This document shows positions 43,234 to 52,294 of a stretch of DNA of 64,000 nt, piece after piece; the first letter of the stretch is position 1, and the number at the start of each line of letters is the position of its first letter. The notes beneath the pieces were generated by a model, which saw only the letters and a program-made list of their open reading frames with translations, was not told where the DNA came from and did not search any database. The stretch lies in assembly GCF_001423105.1 (NCBI RefSeq), contig NZ_LMNV01000002.1:1027616-1091615 (forward strand), written 5' to 3'. This DNA is from Frondihabitans sp. Leaf304. Lineage in GTDB: Bacteria; Actinomycetota; Actinomycetes; Actinomycetales; Microbacteriaceae. Both the position numbers and the translations under genes were made by a program.

Positions 43234-44358
43234 ATGAAACTGGTCGTCACAGCGATGGTCCGTGACGAGATCGACATCATCCGGCAGTGGGTCGACTATC
43301 ACGTCGCCCAGGGCGCCGATGCGATCATCGTCACCGACAACGGCTCGGTGGATGGCACCAGCAAAGTCCTCGAGGGTTACGCCGAGCGTGGCCTCGTCGA
43401 CCTGCGTCACGATCCGGTTCAGCGCAAGCAGCAGGGCACCGTCGTGACGGCCATGGCCCGCGAGGCTTTCACGCGCTACGGCGCCGACTGGGTGATTAAC
43501 GCCGACGCCGACGAGTTCCTGATGCCCGTCGATCGAAGCCGCCGTCTGCACGACGTCTTCTCCGAGATCGATCCGGGTCTCGGATCCTTCACGGCCCCGA
43601 CGGTGAACCTGGTCGGCTCCGTCGCCGCCTCGGGCGCCGGTCTCGACCGCCTCGTCTGGCGAGACGGACGCACCAACGAGCAGCTCCAGCTGCGCGGCGT
43701 CCTGGCGCAGCCGACGCACAACGCGCTCCATATCGGCAGTGCTGACGTCAACGTCGCCCAGGGCAATCACTTCGTCAGCATCGCTTCTCAGGGCTCTCCG
43801 CCGCCCGAGTTGGCCCTCGAGGTGCTGCACCTGCCGTGGCGCTCCTGGGAGCAGCTGCGCAACAAGGTCGAGATCTCCGGTCGGGCCTACGAGGCCAACC
43901 CCACCCTCCAGCCGAGCCCGAATCACCACGGCATGCTCGACTACCGCCGCTATCAGGAGGGCTCGCTCTACTACTACTACGCGCTGCGGATGGTCACCGA
44001 GGGCGAGGCCGAGACCGGTCCGTTCACCCTCGACCGCAGCCTGCCCGAGTTCTTCGCCTCGCATGGGCTGACGGGCGACTACCCGGCCGACGTCGGCGCC
44101 TCCGTCGACGAGACTCGTCGTGCCGCGGAGGTCGGGGGGCTCCTCACCACGCGTGATCGTGACGCCGAGGCGCTGCGCGTCGAAGGGGAGGCCATTGGCG
44201 CAGCAGCAGCCGCCCGCGTCTCCGCACTCGAGGGCCATGCCCTCGGCCTCGAAAGAGAACTCATCAGGATCCGCGACGAACTCGCTCGAACGAAGGCGCG
44301 TCGCGTGGTGAAACTCGCTGATTCCCTGGGCGATCGGGCTCGGCGTTTCCGTTCGTAA
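43234..44358 (+). CDS. GT2-like glycosyltransferase (Glyco_tranf_2_4 type)
   Basis: A 374-residue glycosyltransferase of the type starting MKLVVTAMVRDEIDIIRQWVDYHVAQGADAIIVTDNGSVDGT, with WVINADADEFLMP as the acidic metal site. The C-terminal ~60 residues are a probable coiled coil (LEGHALGLERELIRIRDELARTKARR). The ATG at 43234 follows AAGGAG and is used in preference to a GTG eight codons earlier. Such proteins act in surface glycan assembly; the sugar is unknown. It ends 6 bp before an 8-bp-stem hairpin. Confidence 0.85.
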   Translation: MKLVVTAMVRDEIDIIRQWVDYHVAQGADAIIVTDNGSVDGTSKVLEGYAERGLVDLRHDPVQRKQQGTVVTAMAREAFTRYGADWVINADADEFLMPVDRSRRLHDVFSEIDPGLGSFTAPTVNLVGSVAASGAGLDRLVWRDGRTNEQLQLRGVLAQPTHNALHIGSADVNVAQGNHFVSIASQGSPPPELALEVLHLPWRSWEQLRNKVEISGRAYEANPTLQPSPNHHGMLDYRRYQEGSLYYYYALRMVTEGEAETGPFTLDRSLPEFFASHGLTGDYPADVGASVDETRRAAEVGGLLTTRDRDAEALRVEGEAIGAAAAARVSALEGHALGLERELIRIRDELARTKARRVVKLADSLGDRARRFRS

Positions 44359-44363
44359 GCCGC

Positions 44364-44387
44364 ATGTAAACTCCTCGGGGTTTACAT
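44364..44387. terminator. Hairpin ATGTAAAC/GTTTACAT
   Basis: Perfect 8-bp arms ATGTAAAC (44364-44371) and GTTTACAT (44380-44387) with loop TCCTCGGG. It follows a gene stop by 5 bp and precedes the next start by 88 bp. It is AT-rich for this genome, so it could be a terminator or an operator. Confidence 0.5.
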
Positions 44388-44475
44388 CGCCCCATGAGGC
44401 TCGCCCCGCCAGCCTCGTCCCGGCACCACTCGAAGCCGCACCGTCGGCTCGCACTGAATCAGGACTCCCACCCGC

Positions 44476-45417
44476 GTGAAACTGTTCATCCAGATCCCCT
44501 GCCTCAACGAGGAGACGACGCTTCCGTCCGTCCTCGAATCGATGCCGACCGAGATCGACGGGATCGACGAGATCGAGATCCTCATCATCGACGACGGCAG
44601 CACCGACCGCACCGTCGAGGTGGCCAAGTCGTACGGCGTGACGCACTTCGTCCGGCACACGACCAACATGGGTCTGGCGCGGTCGTTCCGCGACGGTGTC
44701 GACTACGCGCTGCTGAACGGCGCCGACATCGTCGTCAACACCGACGGCGACAACCAGTACCCGCAGTCGATGATCCCGGAGCTCGTGCAGCCGATCATCC
44801 GCGGCGAGGCCGAGATCGTCGTCGGCGACCGGCAGACGAAGACCATCGAGCACTTCTCGGCATTCAAGAAGACGATGCAGCGCCTCGGCAGCTGGGTCGT
44901 GAGCCAGGCAGCCGGGCTCGATCTGCCCGACGCCGCGAGTGGTTTCCGCGCCTACTCGAAGTACTCCCTGATCCGCCTTAACATCGTCACGCAGTTCAGC
45001 TACTGCATGGAGACGATCGTCCAGGCCGGCTACAAGCGCCTCGCCATCACGAGCATCCCGATCACCACGAACGCCAAGACGCGCGAGTCGCGGCTGTTCT
45101 CGAACATCTTCCAGCACATGTTCCAGTCGGGCTCGGCCATCGTCCGCGCCTACCTCATGTACCGACCGGTCGCTCTCTTCCTCTGGATCAGCGCAGTTCT
45201 GGCGGTCGGCGGCCTCATCCCCTTCGTGCGGTATCTGATCCTTCTCGCCACGCACGACGCCGGCGCGAACATCCAGTCGCTCCTGCTAGGCCTGCTGCTG
45301 ATAATTAGCGCGCTCTTATCTCTGGTCATAGGCGTGGTGGCCGACCTGACTCGCATTAACCGGACCCTGGCCGAAGAGACCCTCGACTTCCAGAAGCTCC
45401 AGCGCTATGGCGAGTGA
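44476..45417 (+). CDS. GT2 glycosyltransferase, DPM-like, membrane-anchored
   Basis: A 313-residue polyprenyl-phosphate-sugar-synthase-like GT2 enzyme. IQIPCLNEETTLPSVLE, LIIDDGSTDRTVEVA, NTDGDNQYPQSMIPEL and the DAASGFRAYSK segment are all present, followed by two C-terminal transmembrane helices (about residues 230-255 and 268-290). Such enzymes load a sugar on undecaprenyl phosphate for use outside the membrane. It starts with GTG at 44476 and overlaps the DUF2142 gene by 11 bp, suggesting that the DUF2142 protein uses the polyprenyl-linked donor. Confidence 0.9.
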   Translation: MKLFIQIPCLNEETTLPSVLESMPTEIDGIDEIEILIIDDGSTDRTVEVAKSYGVTHFVRHTTNMGLARSFRDGVDYALLNGADIVVNTDGDNQYPQSMIPELVQPIIRGEAEIVVGDRQTKTIEHFSAFKKTMQRLGSWVVSQAAGLDLPDAASGFRAYSKYSLIRLNIVTQFSYCMETIVQAGYKRLAITSIPITTNAKTRESRLFSNIFQHMFQSGSAIVRAYLMYRPVALFLWISAVLAVGGLIPFVRYLILLATHDAGANIQSLLLGLLLIISALLSLVIGVVADLTRINRTLAEETLDFQKLQRYGE

Positions 45418-46996
45418 GGTCGCTCGGCCCGCCAAACGGCCGTTAGCCGACCGCGCGAGCACGATGTGGCTCGTCACCGCGGCCTTCGGCCTCGTGCTGG
45501 TCTTCTGGGCCGTCTTGACGCCGCTCTACGGGGCACCCGACGAGATCGCTCACGTCGACAGCGCGATCAGGGTCGCACAGGTGCACACCTGGCCCGCTCC
45601 GGGCGAGGCGCACTACCTCTCGGGCGTCACCTACACGAAGTTCGGCGAGCTCCAGCTCCGCAACGACCAGCGTTCGACCTTCGCCGAGATCTTCGCCGAT
45701 CGCCCCGGCATCTCGCCCGGCATCGACCAGATGACCCAGCATCCGCCGCTGTTCTACCTCATGGCCGCCGTGGTGTTGAAGCTCGTCCACTTCATGGACC
45801 TCCGCTGGGACATCGTCGTGATGATCCTGCGCTACTTCGACATCCTGCTCGTGCTCCCCTTGCCGTGGCTCGTGTTCGCGTCGGTGAAGCGCGTGCTGAA
45901 GTCGCCGAAGATCGCCCTCCTCGGGGCCGTCTCGCTCTTCTTCGTGCCCCAGCTGCAGCAGATCGTCTCGGCGGTCAGCAACGACTCCCTGGCCGTCCTC
46001 CTCGGCGCGGTGACGGCGTGGCTGATGATCCGGTTCCTGACCGGCGCCCAGCGGGTCCGCGACGTCGTGTTCGTCTCGATCGCCCTCGGGCTCTTCCTCC
46101 TGACCAAGGGCACCGCGGTGCCGGCGGTGCCGTTCGTGGCACTCGGGCTGCTGTTCGCCCGTCGCGTGGTGCCGGTCGGGTGGGGGCGCAGGATCCTCGA
46201 CACCCTCCTCGGCGGCGCGGTGGCCGGTGTCATCGGCGGTTGGTGGTTCGTCCGCAACATCGTGCTCTACCACGACATCCAGCCGTCCGGCCTCGCCGGC
46301 CAGCGCCCGACCATCACCTGGCCGGAGGGCGAGGGCCGCGACCTCGGCAACTACATGCAGGCCTTCTGGGACACGGTGACGGGATCGTTCTGGGGCCGCT
46401 TCGGCGGCCTGCAGTACCCCATGACCCCGTACCTCACCGATCTGCTGACCGCCGTGTCGCTGCTCGTCGTCGCCGCCTTCGCGTTCCGGCGCGGCGCTTT
46501 CCGCCGCGATGCGCTCTTGATCGCTTCCTTCCCCGTCGTGACGCTGCTACTCCTGATCGCGAACACCTGGCGCGTCTACGGTCGGACGGCTCTCGTCTAC
46601 GGCGTGCAGGGCCGGTACTTCTACATCGCGATCGTCGCGCTGATCGTGATCAGCGCGATCGCCTGGTCGCGTGCCGTCGTCGAACCCAAGACCAAGCTCC
46701 TGGCCGCCCGCGCGGTCGTGATTGGTGCACCCGCCGTCACCGTCTACGGCCTCTCGCTCGAATACCGGGGCGCCTACGAGAAGCTGCACCTCGCTTTCGA
46801 CCCGGACGGCGCGTACACCTGGGCCTACTCGTCCGCCGTCGGCCCGCACTGGATCGCGCTCGTCGTAGCGCTCACGGCCGTCGTCGGGCTCGTGGCAGTG
46901 ATCTGGTGCTTCCGTGCTGTGAGCCAACGTCTCCTGCCGGAAGAGTCGGCGATTATCCGCGAAGCCGCGCTGACGCATGAGGGGAATCGTCGGTGA
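45407..46996 (+). CDS. DUF2142 membrane protein (GT-C-like)
   Basis: A 529-residue polytopic protein. About 12 hydrophobic segments and an N-terminal extracytoplasmic loop with TPLYGAPDEIAHVDSAIRV (DE in a GT39-like position), then QHPPLFYLMAAVV and SNDSLAVLLGAVTAWLM, fit the DUF2142 family, which resembles GT-C glycosyltransferases. These use polyprenyl-phosphate sugars. It overlaps the DPM-like gene by 11 bp and the acyltransferase gene by 4 bp, so the three are coupled. A similar gene lies at 49305-51002. Function is inferred from family resemblance. Confidence 0.85.
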   Translation: MASEVARPAKRPLADRASTMWLVTAAFGLVLVFWAVLTPLYGAPDEIAHVDSAIRVAQVHTWPAPGEAHYLSGVTYTKFGELQLRNDQRSTFAEIFADRPGISPGIDQMTQHPPLFYLMAAVVLKLVHFMDLRWDIVVMILRYFDILLVLPLPWLVFASVKRVLKSPKIALLGAVSLFFVPQLQQIVSAVSNDSLAVLLGAVTAWLMIRFLTGAQRVRDVVFVSIALGLFLLTKGTAVPAVPFVALGLLFARRVVPVGWGRRILDTLLGGAVAGVIGGWWFVRNIVLYHDIQPSGLAGQRPTITWPEGEGRDLGNYMQAFWDTVTGSFWGRFGGLQYPMTPYLTDLLTAVSLLVVAAFAFRRGAFRRDALLIASFPVVTLLLLIANTWRVYGRTALVYGVQGRYFYIAIVALIVISAIAWSRAVVEPKTKLLAARAVVIGAPAVTVYGLSLEYRGAYEKLHLAFDPDGAYTWAYSSAVGPHWIALVVALTAVVGLVAVIWCFRAVSQRLLPEESAIIREAALTHEGNRR

Positions 46997-49011
46997 CAAT
47001 GGGACGACGGAGCGCGGCGGCACCACCGGCCAAAGGCCATCGGCTCGATATCACCGGACTGCGCGCCCTCGCTATCGTGCCCGTCGTGGCCTACCACGCG
47101 GGTGTCACCGGCTTCTCGGGTGGATTCGTCGGCGTCGACATCTTCTTCGTCATCTCGGGCTTCTTGATCACCGGCCAGCTCATCCGCGACCGCGAGGCCA
47201 CCGGCCGCATCCACTTCGGCCAGTTCTGGGCGAAACGTCTGCGTCGCCTGGTCCCGGCCTCGACGCTCATGATCCTGCTGACCCTGCCGATCGTGCTCCT
47301 CGTCCTCTCTCCCGAAGACTGGTCGAAGATCGGCAAGCAGGCGGTCGCAGCCCTCCTCTTCGTGTCGAACTTCTTCTTCGCGCGCCAGCCCGACGGCTAC
47401 TTCGCGCAAGACCTCAACCTGCCGCAGCCGTACCTCCACACCTGGTCACTCGGCGTCGAGGAGCAGTTCTACGTCGTCTGGCCCGTGCTAATCGCCCTCG
47501 TCGTCTGGCTCGCCCTCAAGGCGAAAGCCCGCCCCCGAGTCGTGCTCGCGATCATCTTCGGCGTGATCGCCGTCGCATCGGTCACCGTGTCGATCGTTCT
47601 CACGAAGACCGACCCGCAGAACGCCTTCTACCTGCTGCCGACGCGCGCGTGGGAGTTCGCGGTCGCGGCGCTCCTCGCCCTGCTCCCCCGTGACCTGATC
47701 CGCTCCGCCGCGGCCCGGACCGCCCTCACCGCGGCCGGCATCGTCGGCATCGTCGCGATCGTGGTCCTCCTGCCATCGTCGACGCCCTGGCCCGGCTCGG
47801 CCGCACTGCTGCCGGTGGCCGCAACGCTGGCCGTGATCCTGGGGGGCATGGGCCCGGCAGACAGCCCCCGGACGCTGCCCACCCGGATCCTCGAGCTCCG
47901 CCCCCTGGTGTGGATCGGCACGGTCTCGTACTCCTGGTACCTCTGGCACTGGCCGCTCATCGTGCTCCTGCCCAAGGCGTTCAAGTCGGAGTCGCCGTGG
48001 GTGCCGATCTTCGCGGGCTCCATCGCGCTGGTCATCGCCGCCGTCGCCTACTTCGCGTTCGAGAACCCGATCCGATTCGCCCCCTCCCTGACGAGCTCGG
48101 TCAAGCGGTCCATTCTCGCCGCCGGTGTCATGACGCTGGTCGTCGGCCTGATCGCGAGCGGCACCTACTGGCAGGGGCGAACGGCGAGCATCGCGGCCGA
48201 GCGCTCCACCGCCCAGGGTCCGGCCCTTCCGCCCCTCGCATGCGACGCGACCCAGAAGTCGCCGTCGGGCATCTCGGAGTGCGTGCACGGCGCCGTCGAC
48301 AGCGCGAACACGATCGTCGTCGTCGGTGACTCGCACACCCGTCACTGGGAGGCCGCTCTCGGAGCTGCTGCGAAGGAGGCCGACGTCCGGCTCATCGTCC
48401 GCTGGGATTCCGCCTGCCCGACGATCCCGGTGCAGACCATCATGACGAGCGGTCACGTCAAAGCCGGCTGTGCCACCTGGCGCGCCGAGACCACCAAGCT
48501 CCTCACCGAGATCCACCCCACCGCCGTGATCGTGTCGCAGGCCGAGGGGTACCTCGGCCGGATCGTCGCTCCCGACGGCAGCGAGCTCTCGCAGTCGGCG
48601 CAGGAGGCCGAGTGGCTCGCCGGCTACAACACCTGGCTGACCCAGACGAAGAAGCTCACCGACCGCATCGCCGTGATCCGCGACAACCCGCGCCTGCACT
48701 ACAACCCCAACGAGTGCCTCGCAGCCCCGGGCGGAACGGCAGCCTCCTGCGCCTCACCGCGCTCGAAAGCGCTCGACATGATCGACACGCTGCAGAACCT
48801 CTCGATCGAGGCTCAGGTCGCGAACGGGGTCGATCCCGTCTTCACCACCACCGACCGGCTCTGCGACCAGACGACATGCCAGGTCGAGATCGACGGCGTG
48901 CGCGTCTACCGCGACTACAACCACCTGTCAGCGGCCTACACGGCGTCGCTTATCCCCTCGCTGACCGAGTTCCTGCAAGAGACGGTGCGGCGCGCGAAGG
49001 CCTCTGCCTGA
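46993..49011 (+). CDS. OafA-type acyltransferase with SGNH domain
   Basis: A 672-residue membrane acyltransferase 3 family protein. RLDITGLRALAIVPVVAYHAG has the catalytic His, VGVDIFFVISGFLITG follows, and about ten transmembrane segments span to residue ~385. The C-terminal ~260 residues are an extracytoplasmic SGNH hydrolase-like domain, VVVGDSHTRHWEA carrying the Ser and YRDYNHLSAAYTASL the catalytic Asp/His pair. Such proteins transfer acyl (often acetyl) groups onto surface glycans. The GTG start at 46993 overlaps the upstream stop; GAGGGG lies 8 nt upstream. A 27-bp hairpin follows the stop. Confidence 0.93.
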   Translation: MTMGRRSAAAPPAKGHRLDITGLRALAIVPVVAYHAGVTGFSGGFVGVDIFFVISGFLITGQLIRDREATGRIHFGQFWAKRLRRLVPASTLMILLTLPIVLLVLSPEDWSKIGKQAVAALLFVSNFFFARQPDGYFAQDLNLPQPYLHTWSLGVEEQFYVVWPVLIALVVWLALKAKARPRVVLAIIFGVIAVASVTVSIVLTKTDPQNAFYLLPTRAWEFAVAALLALLPRDLIRSAAARTALTAAGIVGIVAIVVLLPSSTPWPGSAALLPVAATLAVILGGMGPADSPRTLPTRILELRPLVWIGTVSYSWYLWHWPLIVLLPKAFKSESPWVPIFAGSIALVIAAVAYFAFENPIRFAPSLTSSVKRSILAAGVMTLVVGLIASGTYWQGRTASIAAERSTAQGPALPPLACDATQKSPSGISECVHGAVDSANTIVVVGDSHTRHWEAALGAAAKEADVRLIVRWDSACPTIPVQTIMTSGHVKAGCATWRAETTKLLTEIHPTAVIVSQAEGYLGRIVAPDGSELSQSAQEAEWLAGYNTWLTQTKKLTDRIAVIRDNPRLHYNPNECLAAPGGTAASCASPRSKALDMIDTLQNLSIEAQVANGVDPVFTTTDRLCDQTTCQVEIDGVRVYRDYNHLSAAYTASLIPSLTEFLQETVRRAKASA

Positions 49012-49056
49012 GGCTTTTGCGCTCCCCCGCTTCGCTCTCCCCCCGCTTTGCGGCGC

Positions 49057-49113
49057 CGAGACTCCAGTAGTTGCGGGTTGTGGCCTCCACGACCCGCAAC
49101 TACTGGAGTCTCG
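49057..49113. terminator. Long bidirectional hairpin, CGAGACTCCA family
   Basis: Arms 49057-49078 and 49092-49113 pair perfectly over 22 bp (starting CGAGACTCCAGTAGTTG) and pairing continues through one G-U and four Watson-Crick pairs to a 3-nt loop (49084-49086). It lies between two convergent genes. The base matches the hairpin at 18744. Confidence 0.85.
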
Positions 49114-49245
49114 CCGGGGCAGGTCAGCCAACAGCGCGCAGGGCGGCCAGGAACGCAGCTCAGGATCCGGCGCCGCCAGATCCTGAACTCAGGGGGCTTG
49201 GCGCTCCCCGAGCCTGCATTACCGGCGCCCCACGCCCGAACTCCT

Positions 49246-49296
49246 GCGTCGCCGACGCGCGTTCCTGCATTCAGGCCTCGCGTCGCCGACGCGCGT
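49246..49296 (+). repeat. 17-bp direct repeat
   Basis: GCGTCGCCGACGCGCGT at 49246-49262 and again at 49280-49296, each containing a GCGTCG/CGACGC stem, with a nearby duplicated CCTGCATT. It lies downstream of the convergent DUF2142 gene (stop at 49305) and may assist termination. Confidence 0.7.
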
Positions 49297-49304
49297 CCCC
49301 TCGC

Positions 49305-51002
49305 TTAGGCGTCGACGGACACCGGCGTCGCTCGAGCCGGCATCGCACGCACCGACAGAGCGGCGGCCACGAGCGCGAAAAACGCCGCCACCACGAACGC
49401 GATCATCACCACGACAGACAGGGCGTACGGGAGCGGCGACCACGCGGCGAGATCGCCGAGTGAGTCGAGGGGGTTCGACCAGTGCTCCTCGCCGAAGTGC
49501 CACGAGATCGCCCGCCCCATGCTGACGACCGTATAGACGACGCCGAACACGCCGACGAGAAGCGCGACCAGGCGCGCAGCAGTGAAGCGCGCAGCGGTGA
49601 CGTGCGCAGACCCCGCCTGGCCATCGTCACCAGCACGGCCCCGAGAGACCAGACCAAGCAGCGCAGCGAGCCCGATCACCGCGACGACCAGCAGCGGAAC
49701 GATCGATGAATACAGGTAGCGCCCCTGCACTCCTGCCGCGACGCCGGTCTTGCGGGTGAGCGAATAGACCGACTCGAGCAGAATCGCCAGGGTGAGCAGT
49801 GTCGGCAGGATCATGACCACGACCGTGGCGCGCTTGACTCCGAGACGGGGCGACAGCGCAAGGCCGGCGAGGAGGATCGCGAGGAGGACGACCGAGAGCA
49901 CGGCCGGGATCCAGGTGGGGTAGGCCAGCGCTCCGCTCTTGATCGACAGGAGCGCCCAGAACCGCGTCGGGAAGACGCTCTCGAACTGGTCCTTCATCAG
50001 GTGCAGGGTGTCGGCCGTGGCCAGGGGCCCGGTCTTCAGGGGGTCGAAGTGACCGGCGGGCTGCACTTTGCCGTAGACGACGACGTTGTGGATCCACCAC
50101 CAGCCGCCGGCCATGGCCGCGACGACGAAGATGAGCGCCGGTGCGATGACGCGGCGCAGCGACCGTTCGCGCACGGCGGCGACAAGATAGGCGAGCACGA
50201 CGACGGCGACGAGCGGCAACGACCACGCCTTGGTCAGCAGCGCCACTGCCGAGACGAGTCCGACCCAGAGTGCCGTTCGCCTTCGGAAATCTCCGGTGAG
50301 CACGTGCACCGTGCCCAGCGCGATCCACGCCCCGGCCGCGTTCAGCAGGTTGTCGTTGTTGACCGCTCCGCCGACGACGGCGAGTTGCGGAATGGCAAGC
50401 ACAGAGAGGGCTGCCGCCGAGATCACGACGCGGTTGGCGCCGAGACGTCGCGCGATCAGGGCTGCGGCCAGCGGAAGCGGCGTCAGCAGCAGCACCGAGA
50501 TCATGCGGAAGATCCACACTTCGAGATCCCACGGGATGGTTGCCGGGAGCACGTCGGCGACGGTGCCGAGGAGCGCCGAGTACCCCGGCGGGTGCTGGCC
50601 GGCCTTGTTGACCAGGGTGTCGGTGCCCGAGCCCAGCTCCCTGAACGAGTGGCGATCCGGCCGAGGCGTGGCTTCGATCGCCGAGAGGGCCGGACGCTGC
50701 TCGACCGGCTTCGTCGTCGAACGCACACCGCTGATCTTCACGGAGGCATCGACCGAAGCCATGCGCGGCATCTCTTTGAAGCCCGGCCACGAGTGGTAGG
50801 TCTCCCAGTAGATCGCTGCCGACACGTGATCCGGCTCGTCGGCCGAGCGGTAGGTCGGGTCGGCGATCGACCAGAAGGTCATCGTCGCGGCGAAGAAGGC
50901 CACTGCGGCCCAGACCGCGAGCGGCAGCCCGCGGAGACCCCGGGGTGCCCGACGATCTCTCGGCTCAGGCGACGTGCGATCGAGAGTGCGTGTGTCGGGC
51001 AT
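49305..51002 (-). CDS. DUF2142 membrane protein, second copy
   Basis: A 565-residue polytopic protein. SIADPTYRSADEPDHVSAAIYWET and GQHPPGYSALLGTVADV are the same landmarks as in the 45407 product (TPLYGAPDEIAHVDSA, QHPPLFYLM), and about 12 transmembrane segments follow. The two are probable paralogues with different substrates. The start at 51002 is placed so that the first transmembrane helix (about residues 25-45) follows a short Arg-rich tail; further upstream open frame overlaps the pyruvyl-transferase gene. No strong ribosome binding site. It lies 59 bp downstream of the pyruvyl-transferase gene on the same strand. Confidence 0.82.
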   Translation of the reverse strand: MPDTRTLDRTSPEPRDRRAPRGLRGLPLAVWAAVAFFAATMTFWSIADPTYRSADEPDHVSAAIYWETYHSWPGFKEMPRMASVDASVKISGVRSTTKPVEQRPALSAIEATPRPDRHSFRELGSGTDTLVNKAGQHPPGYSALLGTVADVLPATIPWDLEVWIFRMISVLLLTPLPLAAALIARRLGANRVVISAAALSVLAIPQLAVVGGAVNNDNLLNAAGAWIALGTVHVLTGDFRRRTALWVGLVSAVALLTKAWSLPLVAVVVLAYLVAAVRERSLRRVIAPALIFVVAAMAGGWWWIHNVVVYGKVQPAGHFDPLKTGPLATADTLHLMKDQFESVFPTRFWALLSIKSGALAYPTWIPAVLSVVLLAILLAGLALSPRLGVKRATVVVMILPTLLTLAILLESVYSLTRKTGVAAGVQGRYLYSSIVPLLVVAVIGLAALLGLVSRGRAGDDGQAGSAHVTAARFTAARLVALLVGVFGVVYTVVSMGRAISWHFGEEHWSNPLDSLGDLAAWSPLPYALSVVVMIAFVVAAFFALVAAALSVRAMPARATPVSVDA

Positions 51003-51061
51003 CGAAAACCGAGTCTCGTATCGGGAACGGGAAAGCGGGTGGAGTGAAGCGGAGCGAGGGG

Positions 51062-52294
51062 CTACAGCCCCTTCTTCACCAGCTCGGCGATCAGGTCGGC
51101 CTGCTTCAGCGACCGCTTCTTCACCTCGGGCAGGTGCTCGTCGAGCTTGGCCTTGACCTCCGACTGAGCGGCGAGCAACGCCTCGTAGCGGCTCCACAGG
51201 TGCGACGGCGTCAGCTTGTCGTGCCCGAACGCCCACTCCTGCAGCTCGAACATCTCGAGCACCTCTTCGTACTTGTGGCCCCAGCCGATCACGAGCGTGG
51301 GCACGGCCATCGCGAGAGACGACACCATCGCGTGGAAGCGGCTGGCGACGAAGAACGAGCAGCGCCCGATCAGGTAGCGGAGCTCCTGCGACGAGAGTTC
51401 GCGGTCGATGAAAGTCACGGCGGCCTTGTCGGCGACGCGCGAGTAGATCTCGCGACACAGCGGCAGGTCGTTGTTGTGCGTGGCATCGGTACCGGTGCGG
51501 ACGCTGTGCGGCACGAGCAGGAGCTTCTTGCCCGACGCCGTGACCTGGTCGATGAAGGTGACCATCTGGCCGATGTAGTCACCCTCGCGCGCATCGACCT
51601 TTTTCTGCAGCACGACGCTCGGGCTGAGGCCGACGACCTCGTCGTCGAAGATCGAGAGGTCGACGGCCTTGCCCGCCGCAGCCTCTTCGGTACCGCTCAG
51701 CTCGAGAGAGAACGCATAGTCGGCGCCGGCGAAGGTGTTGGTGAGACGCAGCTTGTCGGCATAGCTCTGGGTGATGCGGCCGCGGGTGACGACGGTCGCG
51801 GCCTTCGGCAGGAAGGTGCGGGCGACGAGGCGGTTGATCCGGTTGCGGAACGGCCCCACGGCCTGCGCGCACTTGAACACCGGGGTGCCGATGTTGAGAG
51901 CGGGCAGGATCGACGCGACGTTGTAGATCAAGAACTTCTCGCGGCCGTCGGTGAACGTGATGCCGCCCTGGTCTAGCAGCACCTGCGAGTCGGCGAGGGC
52001 GGCGACGGCCTTCGAGCGCGACTTCAGCAGGCCACGGAGCGGTGGCAGTAGGCGGTAGGCGAGAGCGGCCGAGTTGATGTTGACGCCGAGCGTGCGCGGC
52101 CGGGCATCGATGATCTCGAGATTCGGGTAGCTGTTCTGCTCGCGGTCTTCGCGCGGATACATGCTCAGCAGGGTGAAGTGCACGCCGGGCAGGCGCTCTT
52201 CAAGCGTCGCGATCGACGACTCCAGCATGGCGGCGGCGCCTTTGTTGCCCGACAGAGCGGAGCCGATGATGGTCACGTGCGGGGTCGAGCTCAT
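51062..52294 (-). CDS. Polysaccharide pyruvyl transferase family protein
   Basis: A 410-residue protein of the polysaccharide pyruvyl transferase (CsaB-like) family. GSALSGNKGAAAMLESSI at residues ~11-28, LLDQGGITFTDG, CAQAVGPFRN and the C-terminal SSFFVASRFHAMVSSLAMAVPTLVIGWGHKYEEV are the hallmark segments. Members transfer pyruvate from phosphoenolpyruvate to sugars, giving an acid group on the glycan. The ATG at 52294 overlaps the stop of the flippase-like gene (ATGA), so the pair is coupled. Specificity is unknown. Confidence 0.92.
   Translation of the reverse strand: MSSTPHVTIIGSALSGNKGAAAMLESSIATLEERLPGVHFTLLSMYPREDREQNSYPNLEIIDARPRTLGVNINSAALAYRLLPPLRGLLKSRSKAVAALADSQVLLDQGGITFTDGREKFLIYNVASILPALNIGTPVFKCAQAVGPFRNRINRLVARTFLPKAATVVTRGRITQSYADKLRLTNTFAGADYAFSLELSGTEEAAAGKAVDLSIFDDEVVGLSPSVVLQKKVDAREGDYIGQMVTFIDQVTASGKKLLLVPHSVRTGTDATHNNDLPLCREIYSRVADKAAVTFIDRELSSQELRYLIGRCSFFVASRFHAMVSSLAMAVPTLVIGWGHKYEEVLEMFELQEWAFGHDKLTPSHLWSRYEALLAAQSEVKAKLDEHLPEVKKRSLKQADLIAELVKKGL

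Noticed and set aside
42538-45255. A ~900-codon open frame on the minus strand opposite the GT2 genes
   Set aside because: Long antisense open frames are common at high GC; the translation is Arg/Asp/Glu/Gly/His-rich without domains and overlaps three well-supported plus-strand glycosyltransferase genes.
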